From NCBI GenBank assembly GCA_003956705.1, contig QZCP01000050.1:81689-145688 (forward strand): a stretch of DNA of 64,000 nucleotides. The letters are read 5' to 3'. A program made the position numbers and the translations under genes. Position 1 is the stretch's first letter. Each line of letters begins with the position of its first letter. Below, in pieces: positions 1-12,900 of the stretch. The notes under the pieces were generated by a model. It ran no database searches and had not been told where the DNA came from. It saw nothing but the letters and a program-made list of their open reading frames with translations. The stretch is from Brevipalpus yothersi. Lineage: Eukaryota > Arthropoda > Arachnida > Trombidiformes > Tenuipalpidae.

Positions 1-402
1 ATCTCTAACTCGAATTACTGAGCCCGAGTTGCCTCAAGTAGCTTACTACTCTGTATTCCTTGTCAGAATGATGTTTGATCAGGCCTTAAGTTACAATTGG
101 AACTCTTCATTCTAGATTCTGATATCCTATTCTACACAATGGTTGGCGAAAGACAGGAAATTGCATTTAAGAACTTACAATGATCCATACACGGAGTTTT
201 CCAAAGCTACATTATGTATTGGTTGCAGGATATCAAATGACTCGAGTTCCCAGGGTGTGATTAGTTGGAAAAAAATGATTTTTAATAGAGGAGGTGAGAG
301 TGTTCCTCTACATATCAGCTCTTTGGATTTTTTCCATTGAAAAGAATGGAGTTATTATCATTATTATTATTATTATTACTAAATGAGAAAATACTTAACA
401 TC
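1..402. other. 3' flank of ELOVL gene, no gene seen
   Basis: This stretch lies downstream of the elongase stop codon and at the edge of the window. One short open frame (143-340, +) has no recognisable domain and no intron partner. An ATT trinucleotide run covers about 352-378. Nothing else is supported. Confidence 0.5.
352..378. repeat. (ATT)n microsatellite
   Basis: Uninterrupted or nearly uninterrupted ATT units are directly visible just beyond the ELOVL stop codon, in its presumed 3' UTR or flank. Confidence 0.9.
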
Positions 403-1759
403 CTAGAGGGTCTTTCCCTTCACTGGATTGCGACGAGATTTTGAGAAGTAAGACTCAACAAAAAAGTTCCCAAACAGAACGAAATAGCTACCATACATTA
501 AGAGTCCCCATTTGGCAACATCTGATGTCATCTGGCAGATACCTTCTTTTTGTCGTTGATAACCATAATAAGTGACGAAAAATCCCATAATCATTTGAGC
601 AATTTGAGCAATGGTAATGCTCATTGCTATTAATCGCGGTGGACGTAGTCCGATAGATCGAGCCGCATAGTAAGTATACATGAAAGAGTGAACTAGAAAG
701 TTCATGTTGACATACCAACGAGCTGGTGCGATTTGTTGACCATAGGCATACCATGTGAAGAGAAGGACGGTTATGTGATGATACCAGTGTAGAAAGATGA
801 GATTTTGTTTTCGTAGAACGATGAAAATTGTATCAATCAGTTCAGGGACTTTTGATAGAGAAAATACCCATGTCCAATAGCTGGAAACTCTTGTGATCTC
901 ATTGTAGCTTGGATTACAAACGGAATGATAGAAACCAAAGTACCGGAGGACGTGGACCATTTCAGGCAAAGTTCTTGAATGGAAAAAGGAAACAACATTT
1001 TTTTCATTATTCTTAATGAACCTGAGCTTTTATTCGACCGTTTCCTTAATCCAAAAATCGAGTCAAGATCATCAGGTTATCATATTAGAGAGTGTCCATA
1101 ACGAATCTCACTTCCGCGAAACATCTGAAAACTTGAGATCAAAAATGCTCGAAGCTATTCCCAAACTGTTGCGCATGTTAACAATAATGATCATACGATC
1201 GTATCGTTTTCATTAATCAAATGAAATGAAAATCTTCATGCAAAATATTACTCGTAATAGAGCGGTGTCGATAAAATTTGCTCGATTGTTGGTGGGAAAA
1301 GAGAGAGATTTTCCTCGTAAATTTAACTAGTAGACACCAGAGAAACCAAATGGCTAGCTGATGGAGTGGATAGAATGTCAAGTGATACTGCGCTATCCAA
1401 AACACCGGATTGGTTCAGGAAGTGGCATGATCTCGTGGATGAATGAATGTCTCATACTTTCACTACAATCTTATAGCTTACCTTAAAGCTCCTAGTATGG
1501 AGAAGGTGGCCAAACCTATGTTCCATGTGATGAGTAGAGGCTTCAGTTTGAATGCCGGTCTCTGGGACATGTATGCTCGCCCACCGAACACGAGGATCAT
1601 GTAGAGAGCAATCCAATAGAATGCTGAATGCCAATTCTCTTGCATCCATTGGCGCTTCTCGGTGTAATGGAAAGTTCGCTCAAATGGAAACTCGAAAGAA
1701 TAATTGGGCGATATTTGTTTTCCAAAATCAAATTCTTTCCTGGCATGATAGTCCATCAT
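403..1759 (-). CDS. ELOVL-type very-long-chain fatty acid elongase (ELOVL3/6 group)
   Basis: This is the condensing enzyme (3-ketoacyl-CoA synthase) of ER fatty-acid elongation, adding malonyl-CoA-derived two-carbon units to acyl-CoA. Two exons, 1759..1482 and 973..403, join in phase 2 across a GT...AG intron and give 282 codons, close to the usual 265-300. The family histidine box is at about residues 155-159 (HWYHH). Other elongase marks are VPELIDTIF just before it and FLVHSFMYTYYA after it. Several hydrophobic segments fit a multi-pass ER protein. The C-terminus is basic (SKSRRNPVKGKTL), which may help ER retention. The start is the second ATG of an ATG-ATG pair; either is possible. Family membership is clear. 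Assignment to the ELOVL6-like subgroup rests on overall resemblance and is less certain. Confidence 0.93.
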
Positions 1760-1776
1760 TAAATTAAGGTTCACAC

Positions 1777-1800
1777 ACCAACACCAACACCAACACCAAC
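1777..1800. repeat. (ACCAAC)n hexanucleotide microsatellite
   Basis: Four tandem copies of ACCAAC lie about 20 bases upstream of the elongase start codon, so probably in its 5' UTR. Confidence 0.85.
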
Positions 1801-3520
1801 AGTAGCAGCAATAATAAGAAAAAATGAGATAGAACACACAATCACAAGATGGTAAATCCTATTCCTTCAGATGCACATCCTCACACACCGGACACAAGTG
1901 AGTGAATGGCTTCAATTGAACGCTTTGAGAGCAAGAACGTTGAGAGAGTGAGAGAGTCGAAATGTGTTGGAGCAATTAACCGAGAACCAAGAACAAGGAT
2001 GATTGCTTATGAGTTGAGCAACGCCATCTCAGGCCTCGATCAGCTAGAGATGATTTGAGAAAATAAATTGATGGTTATTTTTTCCAAGACTATCCCATTA
2101 ATACCCATCGTTTGGGATTTTCTCCACACCAGTAAGACATTCAGATTTTCCAGACAGTCTGTTGGTATGTTTTCGAACTACTTTTTTTCCACGCATGTAT
2201 GTTCATTTAGCGCCATGTGTATTCCCATTCTTTCTCTTCTCCTTGCAATGTTTGCGTAAAAACTGGAGTTTCCAGATTCTCGAACTTCTACAGTACCTTC
2301 CAGTTCGAGATCGATTCGACTATAAACCATTCCAGGTTTCCATATTTGATGAGAAAAATTTGAAAGATTTTGTTTCAACATTTTCATGTGATGAAATGAT
2401 GAATGAATTCCTCTATGACTGCGAGCTTAGTTCAAATAAGATTGATCAAGGAGAGCATCATTTGAATAGCTCATATTGTAGCTATCGTTAGCTCTTTAAG
2501 CGAGATTTCTCAACATCTTTGACGACATCGAGTGAACTCTTTGTAATTGAATATTTTTCTCAAATTTAATTCGCAAGAGAGAGTGTAACGTATTTTGTCT
2601 AGAGATTTCTTGAGCTTACCTTCGTAGAAATCTCTCGTGAGCAAAAAATTTTCCTATTCTATTCTTTTCTGGTTCATCAAAATAAATCACTTTCTCTCAG
2701 AGATCTAATCAATCTAAAATCGAGGATCTCCAAATATTTCAGCCCAGGGTGTAGGTATAGTTGAAAATCGGAGCAAATCCAAGAAACGCCAATTCAGGTC
2801 GAGATGTAGAGCTTCTATTCATACATACTGCAACTGCTTGAGAGTTAGCAATTCAATTTGATCAACAATTAGCTAATCATGGAACCCATTAATTTCAGTT
2901 CGGTGTTACGAAACATTCTCAATCAAAATGAGTCACACAATCGTCAAAGTTCCGGAATCGCATGCGTATCCTGTTGCATCCTGTAGCAATTGCAGCTGCC
3001 TCGACACAGCCGTTAGGACAGCGAATTTTGGCCGCTCATTTTCGATTATTGAAAAAATGTATCGATTGGGTCCACTCAATAGGCGTGTGCACCAAGAATC
3101 ATAGATGATGATGTGAACTCTTCTCAAAATGCTATCATAATGATTCAGTGAATGATCTGATCACTTCCCCGCTCTGGTAATGCTTCCTCCTCCTCCTCCT
3201 CCTCCTCTTCTCGTGTTGTTGATTTAAAAACTCGCATGACTCACAGTCCTCTTGAAAGTGTAATTATTTATGAATATATTTATTGCCACTAGACGCAAAG
3301 GCTTTTCCCTCGATTCTCTTCAGTTTGATGACCGATAAACCCTTGATGTTGTTCTTGTCCTGAAAGTAGAGAAAGAGAGAAAAAGAAAGAGAGGAAGAAA
3401 GAATACTGTTGAATACTGACAGCACGGAAACCAGCTTCATCATTACTGAAGAAGGTATCTTGAGCCAAGAAGATATCTTCTCTTTCTGTCTCTCTCTCTA
3501 ACCGAAAGCCTCTCCCAGCA

Positions 3521-3562
3521 AAAGAGAGAGAGAAGAGAGAGAAGAGAGAGAAGAGAGAGAGA
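3521..3562. repeat. GA-rich microsatellite
   Basis: Imperfect tandem GAGAGAGAA-type units lie about 420 bases upstream of the BCR-like start codon. Confidence 0.85.
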
Positions 3563-3980
3563 ACTTTCAGTATTGTTTTTTTGTACGATGTTTTGGTAAT
3601 AAGTGGCCCAAGCCAAATCAGTTCATTATTATTATTTTCTTATGATTTGTTTGTTTGTGTGTGAAAACAGTTACAATTGATGTGATTGAAAGATGATCAT
3701 TTGGCTGTGTGGACCGGGCAAAGGCCCGTAGTTGGCTTACTACTACTATCATCATCTCTACTGTTGCTTCTACAACCATCATCATCATATGTTTATAAAC
3801 CAGTATTTATGTTTTGTCACAGCCATCGGAAACACAAATCTTGTGTGTGTCAATTTAATTTATATTTATCAAATTGATTGGGATCATTACTCTTTGTGAT
3901 CACTTTTATAATCTTTCCAATTAGATAGCACAACAACTTATCTCTGCCTACAAGTTGTTATTAATTGAGAAAAATTTGTG

Positions 3981-6900
3981 ATGAGCTTAGAAGATAAATC
4001 TTTTCAGCCATCCTCCCCCCCGCCGACTTCATCATCACTTTCTGCCTTCAAAGACTTTCAGACTGCTTGGTCTCAAAGATTTCCTGATTGTGATATACCA
4101 TCCAGAGCATGGGAAGAAGATGTTCGAACCAATCTAGATAAACATCGACAAAAAGTTGCCCAGCTCCGTGATGAACTGGAGAAGGAAGAGTTTTACGTTG
4201 CTTATCTGAAAAAATTATTAGACGATGCTACCGAATCCAAAGAAACAGAGATTGGACTCACAAGAGAAGAATCCACCACGATCTCCTCCGAATCGACCAG
4301 ATCTTCGCCATTATCCTCTGCTAATTTGCTAAACCAATCAAACAGCAGAGCGATCAATCTTTCTCCCTGTTCCTCTGGTAGTAGCAGCAGTATTAATAGA
4401 GAAGAACGGCCTTTGCGTAAAGATGTCTCATGCAATCCGGCAGTCCATTCAAAAAGCCCTGATCAGTATGTGACAGTTATCAAAGTATCAAGTCAAGGAG
4501 AAAGTGATCGATTCACTCCTGAACAGCCATGTCAAGCAAGATCAGCTGTGAACAATCATCTTAAAAATAGTAATTTCACTCCTTCCCTCACGAGGGACAA
4601 AGACGATGGCCAGGTAAAATATGACACTGTTTTCCTCTGATTGCATGGCTATTCACCTAACCAGAATAATCAGATTAGTGCCAACCAATCTAACAATCTT
4701 ATTCCCATTCATAATTAGGTAAGTGGAGCTCCTAGACAGTCGTCCATTGAAAAGAGCGACAAAGACACAACTGCTCAAAACAATGAAACTGGTCATTTGC
4801 CTAGCTCATACAGTGCTCATCGATCTGATGCGGATGATGATACTAAGGTTTCACGTCGAAGAAGACCTCCAACTCCTCCTCGAAAACCTAAGATCAATAG
4901 ATCAAAGTTACCCGGCTATCCATTCCGAAGTCCTTCATCTGACAACGATGATTCATCAACTCATAATATTATGTCATCTTCAACCACTTCTCTTTCATCC
5001 TGTGATTTTTATGGACATCCAAGCAAACCTTTGATTGGTACACCTCCTGAATATCGTAATGATCAGAGCCAAGCAGTCAAACCATCTCTTGGTTCATGTA
5101 GTGCCAAGAGTACCAGTATCATAACAATACAGCCATACTCACCAGTTGGCTCCAATAGCTGGGGCGAGCGTGGATCAAATGAATCAAGAGGCATGAGAAA
5201 ACCGAGTTCGTTTCACCGTCCAAGTCAGCCTTCTTCCAGCTATAGCGAGAAGTCAGCTTCAAAAATCAGTGGATTTTCGGAGCGGTGCACAGCTACTCCT
5301 TCCTGTTCCAGCACATCCAGCTTGGAACGGGCCGCTGAAAGCTTTTCATCACTTGAGCCAGAAATTTCCAAATCATCTGATGTCAATGATGCCTACAATA
5401 GGGAAGATAGAGATAACTATGATATTGATACAACTCCAAGCAAAGAGTTTCTCGAGCCACATCTCCGCGACCTCATCGATTCTGAAACTCAATCTTCCCC
5501 TCATCAGAAAGAGGATGCATATGATCTCACCTATGACGTGGTGGCTGATAATGATGCCCAAAATACAAGAGCAAATGATAGTGAAGATGAAGCTGTGAGC
5601 GATGAAGAGGAAGATATTTATGATACGGTTGCACCTGATGAAGTTTCTGTGGAAGACTTCAATGCAGAGAGGTGTGAAGACGATTTCAGTCGGCCTCCTT
5701 TCCGACCAAGTCGTGGTTTGTCTGACAACTTAACTAGAGATGAGAATTCCGACCATCTAGACCCCAATTCTTTTGCCAACTACGTAAACATTGACTATTT
5801 CTTGAGAAGAGAAGAAACATCATCCAAAGATGAATCTGACAATGAAGCTCATTTCCTACACTCTATGTCTAGTGATCATGATTTAAACTTAATATCTAGT
5901 GGTCAAGCTCAAAAAAGCTCTTCTCAAGATCTATTTTCCTGTTCTACTTATGACGAAGTTTTCGTGCCAGAGGATGAAGGTGAATATGATTGAACATTTT
6001 AGCTTTGTATTGATTAATTTTTGTTTTCTTATCCTTTAAAGATCACAAATTCTCAGCTTCCAATTCACATTCCGATAATTTTGGCTCTCAAGAACCTGAG
6101 GTAATTCTAGCCTTTTAACTCATGACGTTGATGCAGTTAATGAATTTCCATACCAATACATGATTTAATTCTCTCTTAAGGATGGACTAGGCAATGCTGA
6201 TGATGAATTTATCACTGAGGCAGAGAGATGTAACATGTATAAGTCCATACTCTCGAGCATAATTGATAGTGAAACAGTTTATGTTGACTGTTTGTTCACA
6301 CTCATTCAGGTAAGAGTTCAATTTTTTCTTTTTCTCTCCTTTAACTGTAACCTGCTAACTGAAGAGATCATTTTCTACCCCTGCATCGATTCATTAATGA
6401 ATCTAAGTTTTGGTTGCAAAGTTTTCGATAACCTATCATCCTTCAGCTGATGAGCTTATTTTTCTCATTCATCACAAGTATTCATTGCCTAATTTATTCC
6501 TTCTCCACATATATTACAATAAACAGTATAGAAAAGCTTTGAAATCAACTACCGAGAGCAGCCATCCTCTACTCTCAACTATGGATCTGGACGCAATATT
6601 TTACAAAATTCAGGACCTTTATGAAATTCATACTGACTTTCTCAATGGTGTGAAAAAGTTGGCAAATTCATCTGACTCAACAGAAATGCCAACTCTTGGA
6701 GACCTATTCAAAGTTTTGGCCAGTCGATTGGAAGCTTACAGTGCCTATCTTAAGAATTATTCTCTTGCTCTCGAAACCGTTCAACGATGTAGTTCTGCCA
6801 ATAATCAATTTTCAGAGATCACTCGAGTAAGCATAAAACAATTGCATATGTGAAGCCATTTTGATGCTATCTTCTTTTCTTCCCTAGGCTATAAAACTAA

Positions 6901-9900
6901 AGTCTCTGAAAAGTCAGTCAGTAACTTTGGAAGGTAAATATTCATTCTATAGACCCCTCTATCAATATCTAACTGGTTGTTTATTCCTCACAGAACTATT
7001 ACATAAGCCTGTAGCACGCGTACAGAAAAACGCCTTAATTCTACACGATTTGCTCAAGTATTCGAGAAAAAATAGTCATGAATACAGGTCATTGCGAACG
7101 GCATTGAAGATGACCCAATGTTTCTTGAATGAACTGAATATTGCAGCAACAGAGCAAATGTTCCCAGTAAGTCAATCAAAATTTGAAATTTGAATTCAGA
7201 AGATGTCTAACTTTATTTTACATATATTTTCAATTATCCATGAGGTACAAGACAAAACTCAGCGTCGTGTTGTGAAAGATAGTTGCGTAATCGAAGGCTC
7301 AGAGAGCAGACGGAAATTGCGTCACTTATTCCTCTTCAATGACACTTTAGTTTGCGCTAAATATAAACCATCAACAAGGTAAGTTCTTTGAAACTTTTTC
7401 CTAATCGATAGTGAGTTCGATTTTTAATTTTCAGACAAAAACCTGCTTGCGATCTCAAGTGGCATGCTCTTCTTAGTGAAATCTCTTTGTCCGATTCAGG
7501 AGGTGAGAATAAAATCTTTCATGCTTTCTGTGCCTCATTATTGGTATCTTTAGAAACAAATACAGGTCACAAAGAAAAAGAAATCAGTTCTGAGATCCGA
7601 AATCTCAAGTCAAAAGTTAGTAGCATTAGGGACGTTATTTTGAAAGAGGTAAGAAACTTGGGCGTTAGCTATATCATCACCATGATCATCATGAATTTAA
7701 CTTTTGCGTTATTCAATTTTTGAACAGAAGAGTCGAAGTAACACAAAAATGGTTGAGAAGTTGAAAAAGAAATTGAATGAACATGTAAGTTTTGATGAAA
7801 CATGTTTTGCTCGCTCAAAATTCCATCTAACTGTGGAAATTTCATCCAAATTTCAGGAAAGACAACTCGCTTTAATTCTGCCTCAACTTCCATTTGTGAT
7901 ATCGCTTAAAAATGGTCGGGCTTACACCTTTTATTTATCGTCCGAATTTGACAGAACTCAGTGGATTGAGTCTATTAAAGTTTTACAACAGTCATTAGGA
8001 TCGGTCAACGAACAGGTGAATTTGAGTGAACTTCAGGCTTGGATTGATGCTTGTAAGGTAGGTGTCCTGCAAAAATTTTCAATTCAAATTTGAAGCTTGT
8101 CATTGTTGACTCTTTCTATCTATGTCTGTCTATCTCGACGAATTCAGTCCATTCAGAACCTATAGCCAGAAATGAAATAAGAGGAATGAGAATCTCTCGA
8201 GTTTTGATCTACAATCATTCGACTGCATCAAATACTCTAGGCTCTTTGACAATCACGTGAATCTTTTAAATAAATTTCTACCTTTATCATCACAGATCGA
8301 AAAAGGGTTAAATACAAGCCTTTGGTCATACTTAATGCCTTGTAATAGGGAAGAAGATGCTCTCCATGGCGAGCTACATCTCACATTGAAAACTCTTCGA
8401 GGTTTCTCGGAGCCTACAAGTTAGTATTATTAACAGCCTTCAACTCAACGCGATCCTTTGAAGTTCTAAGACTCATGTTTATCTCTTCCTCTATCAATTA
8501 GAAATATTTATTGCAATGGAAGTGGATACTTATGGACACTTCTTTCAGAGAGCTACCACCAGAACAGTGTGTGACTCTGAAGAACGCTCTTTGGGTCAAG
8601 ATTTCACCCTCGATCTTGATGGCTCATCCCATCTGCGTTTCATCTGCTATGAGGAAAGCAACAGTAGTAAAAAACCGATTCTCAGAGGTAAAACTACGCT
8701 CGAACTTGGTTCTTCATGGTTGAAAGACAAAATCCTCTCAAAAGAGCTTATCTTCCCAGGGGTGAGTTTCTCATGCTTGATTGCCACCTAAGACCGAATT
8801 CATCCACAAATTTCTCGTTTTCCAGTGTAAACTGTCTATAGATTTGAAATATATCTCTCTGGAGACCAGCCCTATGAGATTTCCCGCTGGTAAAGTTTAT
8901 GGTGCTTTTGGAGTGCCCATAAGTCAAGTAACTAAGTGAGTTAGACGAATTTACATTGTTTTCATTACACAATTGCAAAATTTATTTCAATCACGATTCA
9001 AGAACCAAGTAGAGACAGAAATTTGATGAGTTTTTCCATCGACTGGATGTTTTTAATCATTTTCCTTGTTGCCAGACTATTATTATTTGCAAAAATAGCT
9101 TGAGAGTTCCCTAAAATATTTCATCACACATCAATGTCATGATGCATTCCGTAATCTGATCTGATAAGCTCCTCTTTTTCCTTTGAAGAGTGATCAATCT
9201 ACAATACTTTAGAGCAATTCATGGCTATAATTGTTGATTCTCATCTTCTGAATTCTTCACCGATGTTTTTACAAGATCAGCTAGAAATTTTCACGTCATC
9301 ATTCTTCGTTCCGATTCTCTTAGCTAACATTTTTATTGTGACCTTTTCAACAATGTGTTATAATTCTGTGCAAAATTTGATCAGCTTTCTGTGGCCACAA
9401 ATCATGATCATAACTCTCTATTATTGACACATCAAGAGCATGCTATCACAATCGTTGCCAGCTACTGCTTTTAAACGAATCATCCTTTTAGAGGCACAGT
9501 GCAACCCTTCAAATGAGAGCTACAAATCATCAATTCTTGCCAAGTTTTGATGTACCGTTTCATCGAATAACTTTTTTGCTTCATAACAGAATGATTCATT
9601 GCCTACTTTATTTGAGTTTCCTTTTCATTCGAAGTTTTTCATTACCTAATAAGAGTGATAGTTGATATCACTTTTTCATTTTGGGGAATTATTCTGAACT
9701 AATTGGTTACAGATTATTAAAGTACTCAATTTTTTCTTCGAAATCCAAACTTGAGCAAAGTTCATAGGCTTGCCTTTTGTTGGCTGGTAGCATTGACCGT
9801 AGCTCTTTTGCTGAAAACTTTCTTAGATTGCCAAGGACGTGTTCGTTGTTGACCTCATTTTCTCCATTTGTGTCGAGCTTCTTCGTATATGATGACCATC

Positions 9901-12900
9901 TTCTTCCATCTTGAATGGGTGGATCGATCATATTCGATGATAGTTGTAACTGAGACTCAGGTCTTGATTTTTTTGAACTATCATTAGCTGTTTTATCAGA
10001 TATTTCTCTCGAACCGTTTACCAAATTGATTCTTCCACCATCCTCCATCTTCGAATCTAGAGAATCATTCAAGCTATTGACATACTTTGAAACTTGAGCC
10101 AAACTTCCCAGACCACTCTCATTGCTAATATGGACCACGTTTGTTTGATTACTTCTGGGAATTAAATCGTTCTTTTCATACCATTCATATTCACTCTCAT
10201 GAAGAACCATCAACTGAACTCTACAGCCAGAGTTTTCAATGCGTTTTTTGATTTGAGCATGATTCTCTCGATTAACATTCACACCGTTCACCTCTATCAG
10301 ACGATCCCATTGACGTAAGCCAGCTAAGCTTGCTGGGCTATCAGGGTCTACTTCTGAGATGAGTTTGGCACTGTCTTTGTGATAGGTATTCAATGTGAAT
10401 CCGAATTTTTGGTCAGGTTTGCTTACTATTGTGCAAATTCTTGGACTTGGAGCACTTTCAGGCATCCGAATCAGTTCTCTTATTGGACTGATCTCTCCTT
10501 TTTCCGATGCAGACATTGTGGGATAGATTAGCATTTCGCTTCCTATCGATGATCTGTGGAAGGAATCCGATTGTAGAAGGCTAAGTTGGGATTTTCGAGC
10601 TGAAACTCTTTCACTGATCAAATGGTTGCGGAGGTTGTCCATGTCTCGAATCAGACTAGTTGAATTGTGATGAATACGAAGGTTTCTGCTCAAAAACCAC
10701 TCATATGCTTGCTTATCGACAACCAGGAAAGTAACCTCTTGATCAGGTGAATTCCGAATCATTTTGACCAAGTTTTGATGGCTGGTATATTCCACGTTAA
10801 CGTTGTTCACCTCTATTAGGCGGTCATTTTCTTCCACTCCAGCTTTTGCTGCTGGTCCATCTGGATCGATATTGCACAAGAAATGACCCTCATTTTCAGG
10901 TAGAGAATCTAGTTTGAACCCGTAGTCTGAGCATTCTTCGCTCTTTCGTAGCTTACATTGTCTCGCAAAAAATTCTCGATCAAGAATTGTGATAGTTGTA
11001 ATGTGAGATGATTGACTTCCTTCAGTTATGTTCGATTTGATAGTTGATACAGAATTGTGGCTCTTCAAGCTATTTTTCAGAAAATTCGATTCGGAGAATG
11101 ATCCATCCAACTTACTTTTCTCATTCGAGAATGTTTCGTGTTCCATGAGCTCTTTCCCAGATGAGAATCTCTTCTGGTTGATATTTTCCTTCTGATTATT
11201 GTGTTGAGGGCTCATATCGGAATTTGGGACTGAATGGCGATGATAATTCCCATTTGGAACGATTCCTTCTGGTATGGCACTTTTTTTACCACTGAAGCTC
11301 TCGATGCGGTCTGAGATGACGTTGAAGAACGATGGTTCTTCGTTCTTAAACTTATCTTCTGTATAGTAGTGTTCAAGATCTGGATGGGAGCTGGTGATGA
11401 CCATCAAGTATCTTTTTCTCCATCTCTCTGTTTCTTCGGGTAGTAAAAGCAAAGAAACTCTTCCTCCCGGTGACTCCTTTATTGTCTTGATCACTTGAGA
11501 ATGACTGAGTTTCTCCACATTTTGACGATTGACTTCGATCAACCAGTCACCTCTACAAACATTGGTGGCTTCTGCTGGGCCATCTGGATGGACCATTGAT
11601 ATAAAATGTCCTTCTCCAGCTTTATTAGTAACTAAGTCGAACCCATATCCGTTGTAATGAGGCCACTTATGTAGCATACAGAGTTTAGGTGGTAAGATGG
11701 TCAAATCCATTGGAATTGATAAACTTTACTTGCTGATTTAATAACAATCAACAAACTCCAGTTTTTGATGATGCTGAAGTTGGGGTGAAAATTCACTACA
11801 TCGAAAATATGGAGTAAAACAGATTCAAACTAGATGCACTACATACCAAAAGTTTCCGGATCAAATTGGAAGAAGAGGTGTGTGCAAATGAAGTCAGTGA
11901 GGCTCACTCCATTCACAACTGGGATGGAATGATTGTGTTTCACTAGCTTCTGGATCAGGTGTGAGATTATCTCTGATCGTGGTTATCGATGAGCTTTCTC
12001 ATTTTTTTTAGCTCACAACTTTGATGAATCTTTATCACAACAGACTCTCTTTTCAGTTTGTTTTAGGCTAAAATGTGAAGAATGATATGAGAAAAAATAT
12101 TTCTGCCAGCCAGCATGAGAATTCCTTGAGACACTTGTCTTGTGGATTCGCCTTCGATTTGTTGCATAAGCTAATTAGCTTCGCTCAGCGCTTGTAATCT
12201 TTTTCAATTGTAATCAATGTTTGTTCTTCTCTCCTTCTCTACTCTTGTTTTTACTTAGGAAAGAGAAAAGCAATGTACCATATCTGATCGTCGGCTGCGT
12301 TAAAGAGGTAGAGCGTCGAGGTATGAAGGAAGTTGGAGTGTACCGAGTCTCTGGACTCTCATCGGATATACAAAGACTCAAGAAAGGTTTTGAGACAAGT
12401 AAGCATTGTTCTTCGACGACTAATTTACAAAGGAATTTCGAGGATCTAATTTTTCTCTCGCTTTAACTATTCATTTTATTGCAGATCCTTATGAAGTAGA
12501 GCACTTATTAAAAGAAATAGATATTCATGCCATCACGGGACTACTCAAAATGTACTTGAGAGAGCTTCCAGAGGCTCTCTTCACCAATCTTTTTTACAAA
12601 AAGTTCTTTGATGCATTCAGTAAGTCTCTGATAGAGTGTGAGATCATTTCATTAGTGTGGAGCTTCGTTTTTCGTATCGAAGCTAATCATCTCTTGAATT
12701 CTTCTGCATTTATGTTTGTTCAATTTCTTCTATCATTTCTGACGGTTTTCTATTTCCTCCTCTAAAGGCTTGACCAATCAGGAAGAGCGAAAAAAGAGAC
12801 TTATAGAGCTTTATTTCCTCCTACCTCCCGTAAATATGCATACCATCAATTTCCTCATCGATCATCTCGTAGAGTGAGTACTACTCGTAAAAATCTGATT

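Larger units (their letters stand above)
1760..3980. promoter_or_regulatory. Divergent intergenic region between ELOVL (-) and BCR-like gene (+)
   Basis: The 2.2 kb between the two start codons must hold both promoters and 5' UTRs. It contains a hexanucleotide run (about 1777-1800) next to the ELOVL start and a GA-rich tract at 3521-3562. Open frames here (for example 2162-2491) are short, carry no domain and do not splice into either gene. No core promoter motif was identified with confidence. Confidence 0.5.

Noticed and set aside
2068..2491. Plus-strand frames in the ELOVL/BCR divergent region
   Set aside because: Short, Phe/Ser-rich, no recognisable feature and no phase-matching exons.
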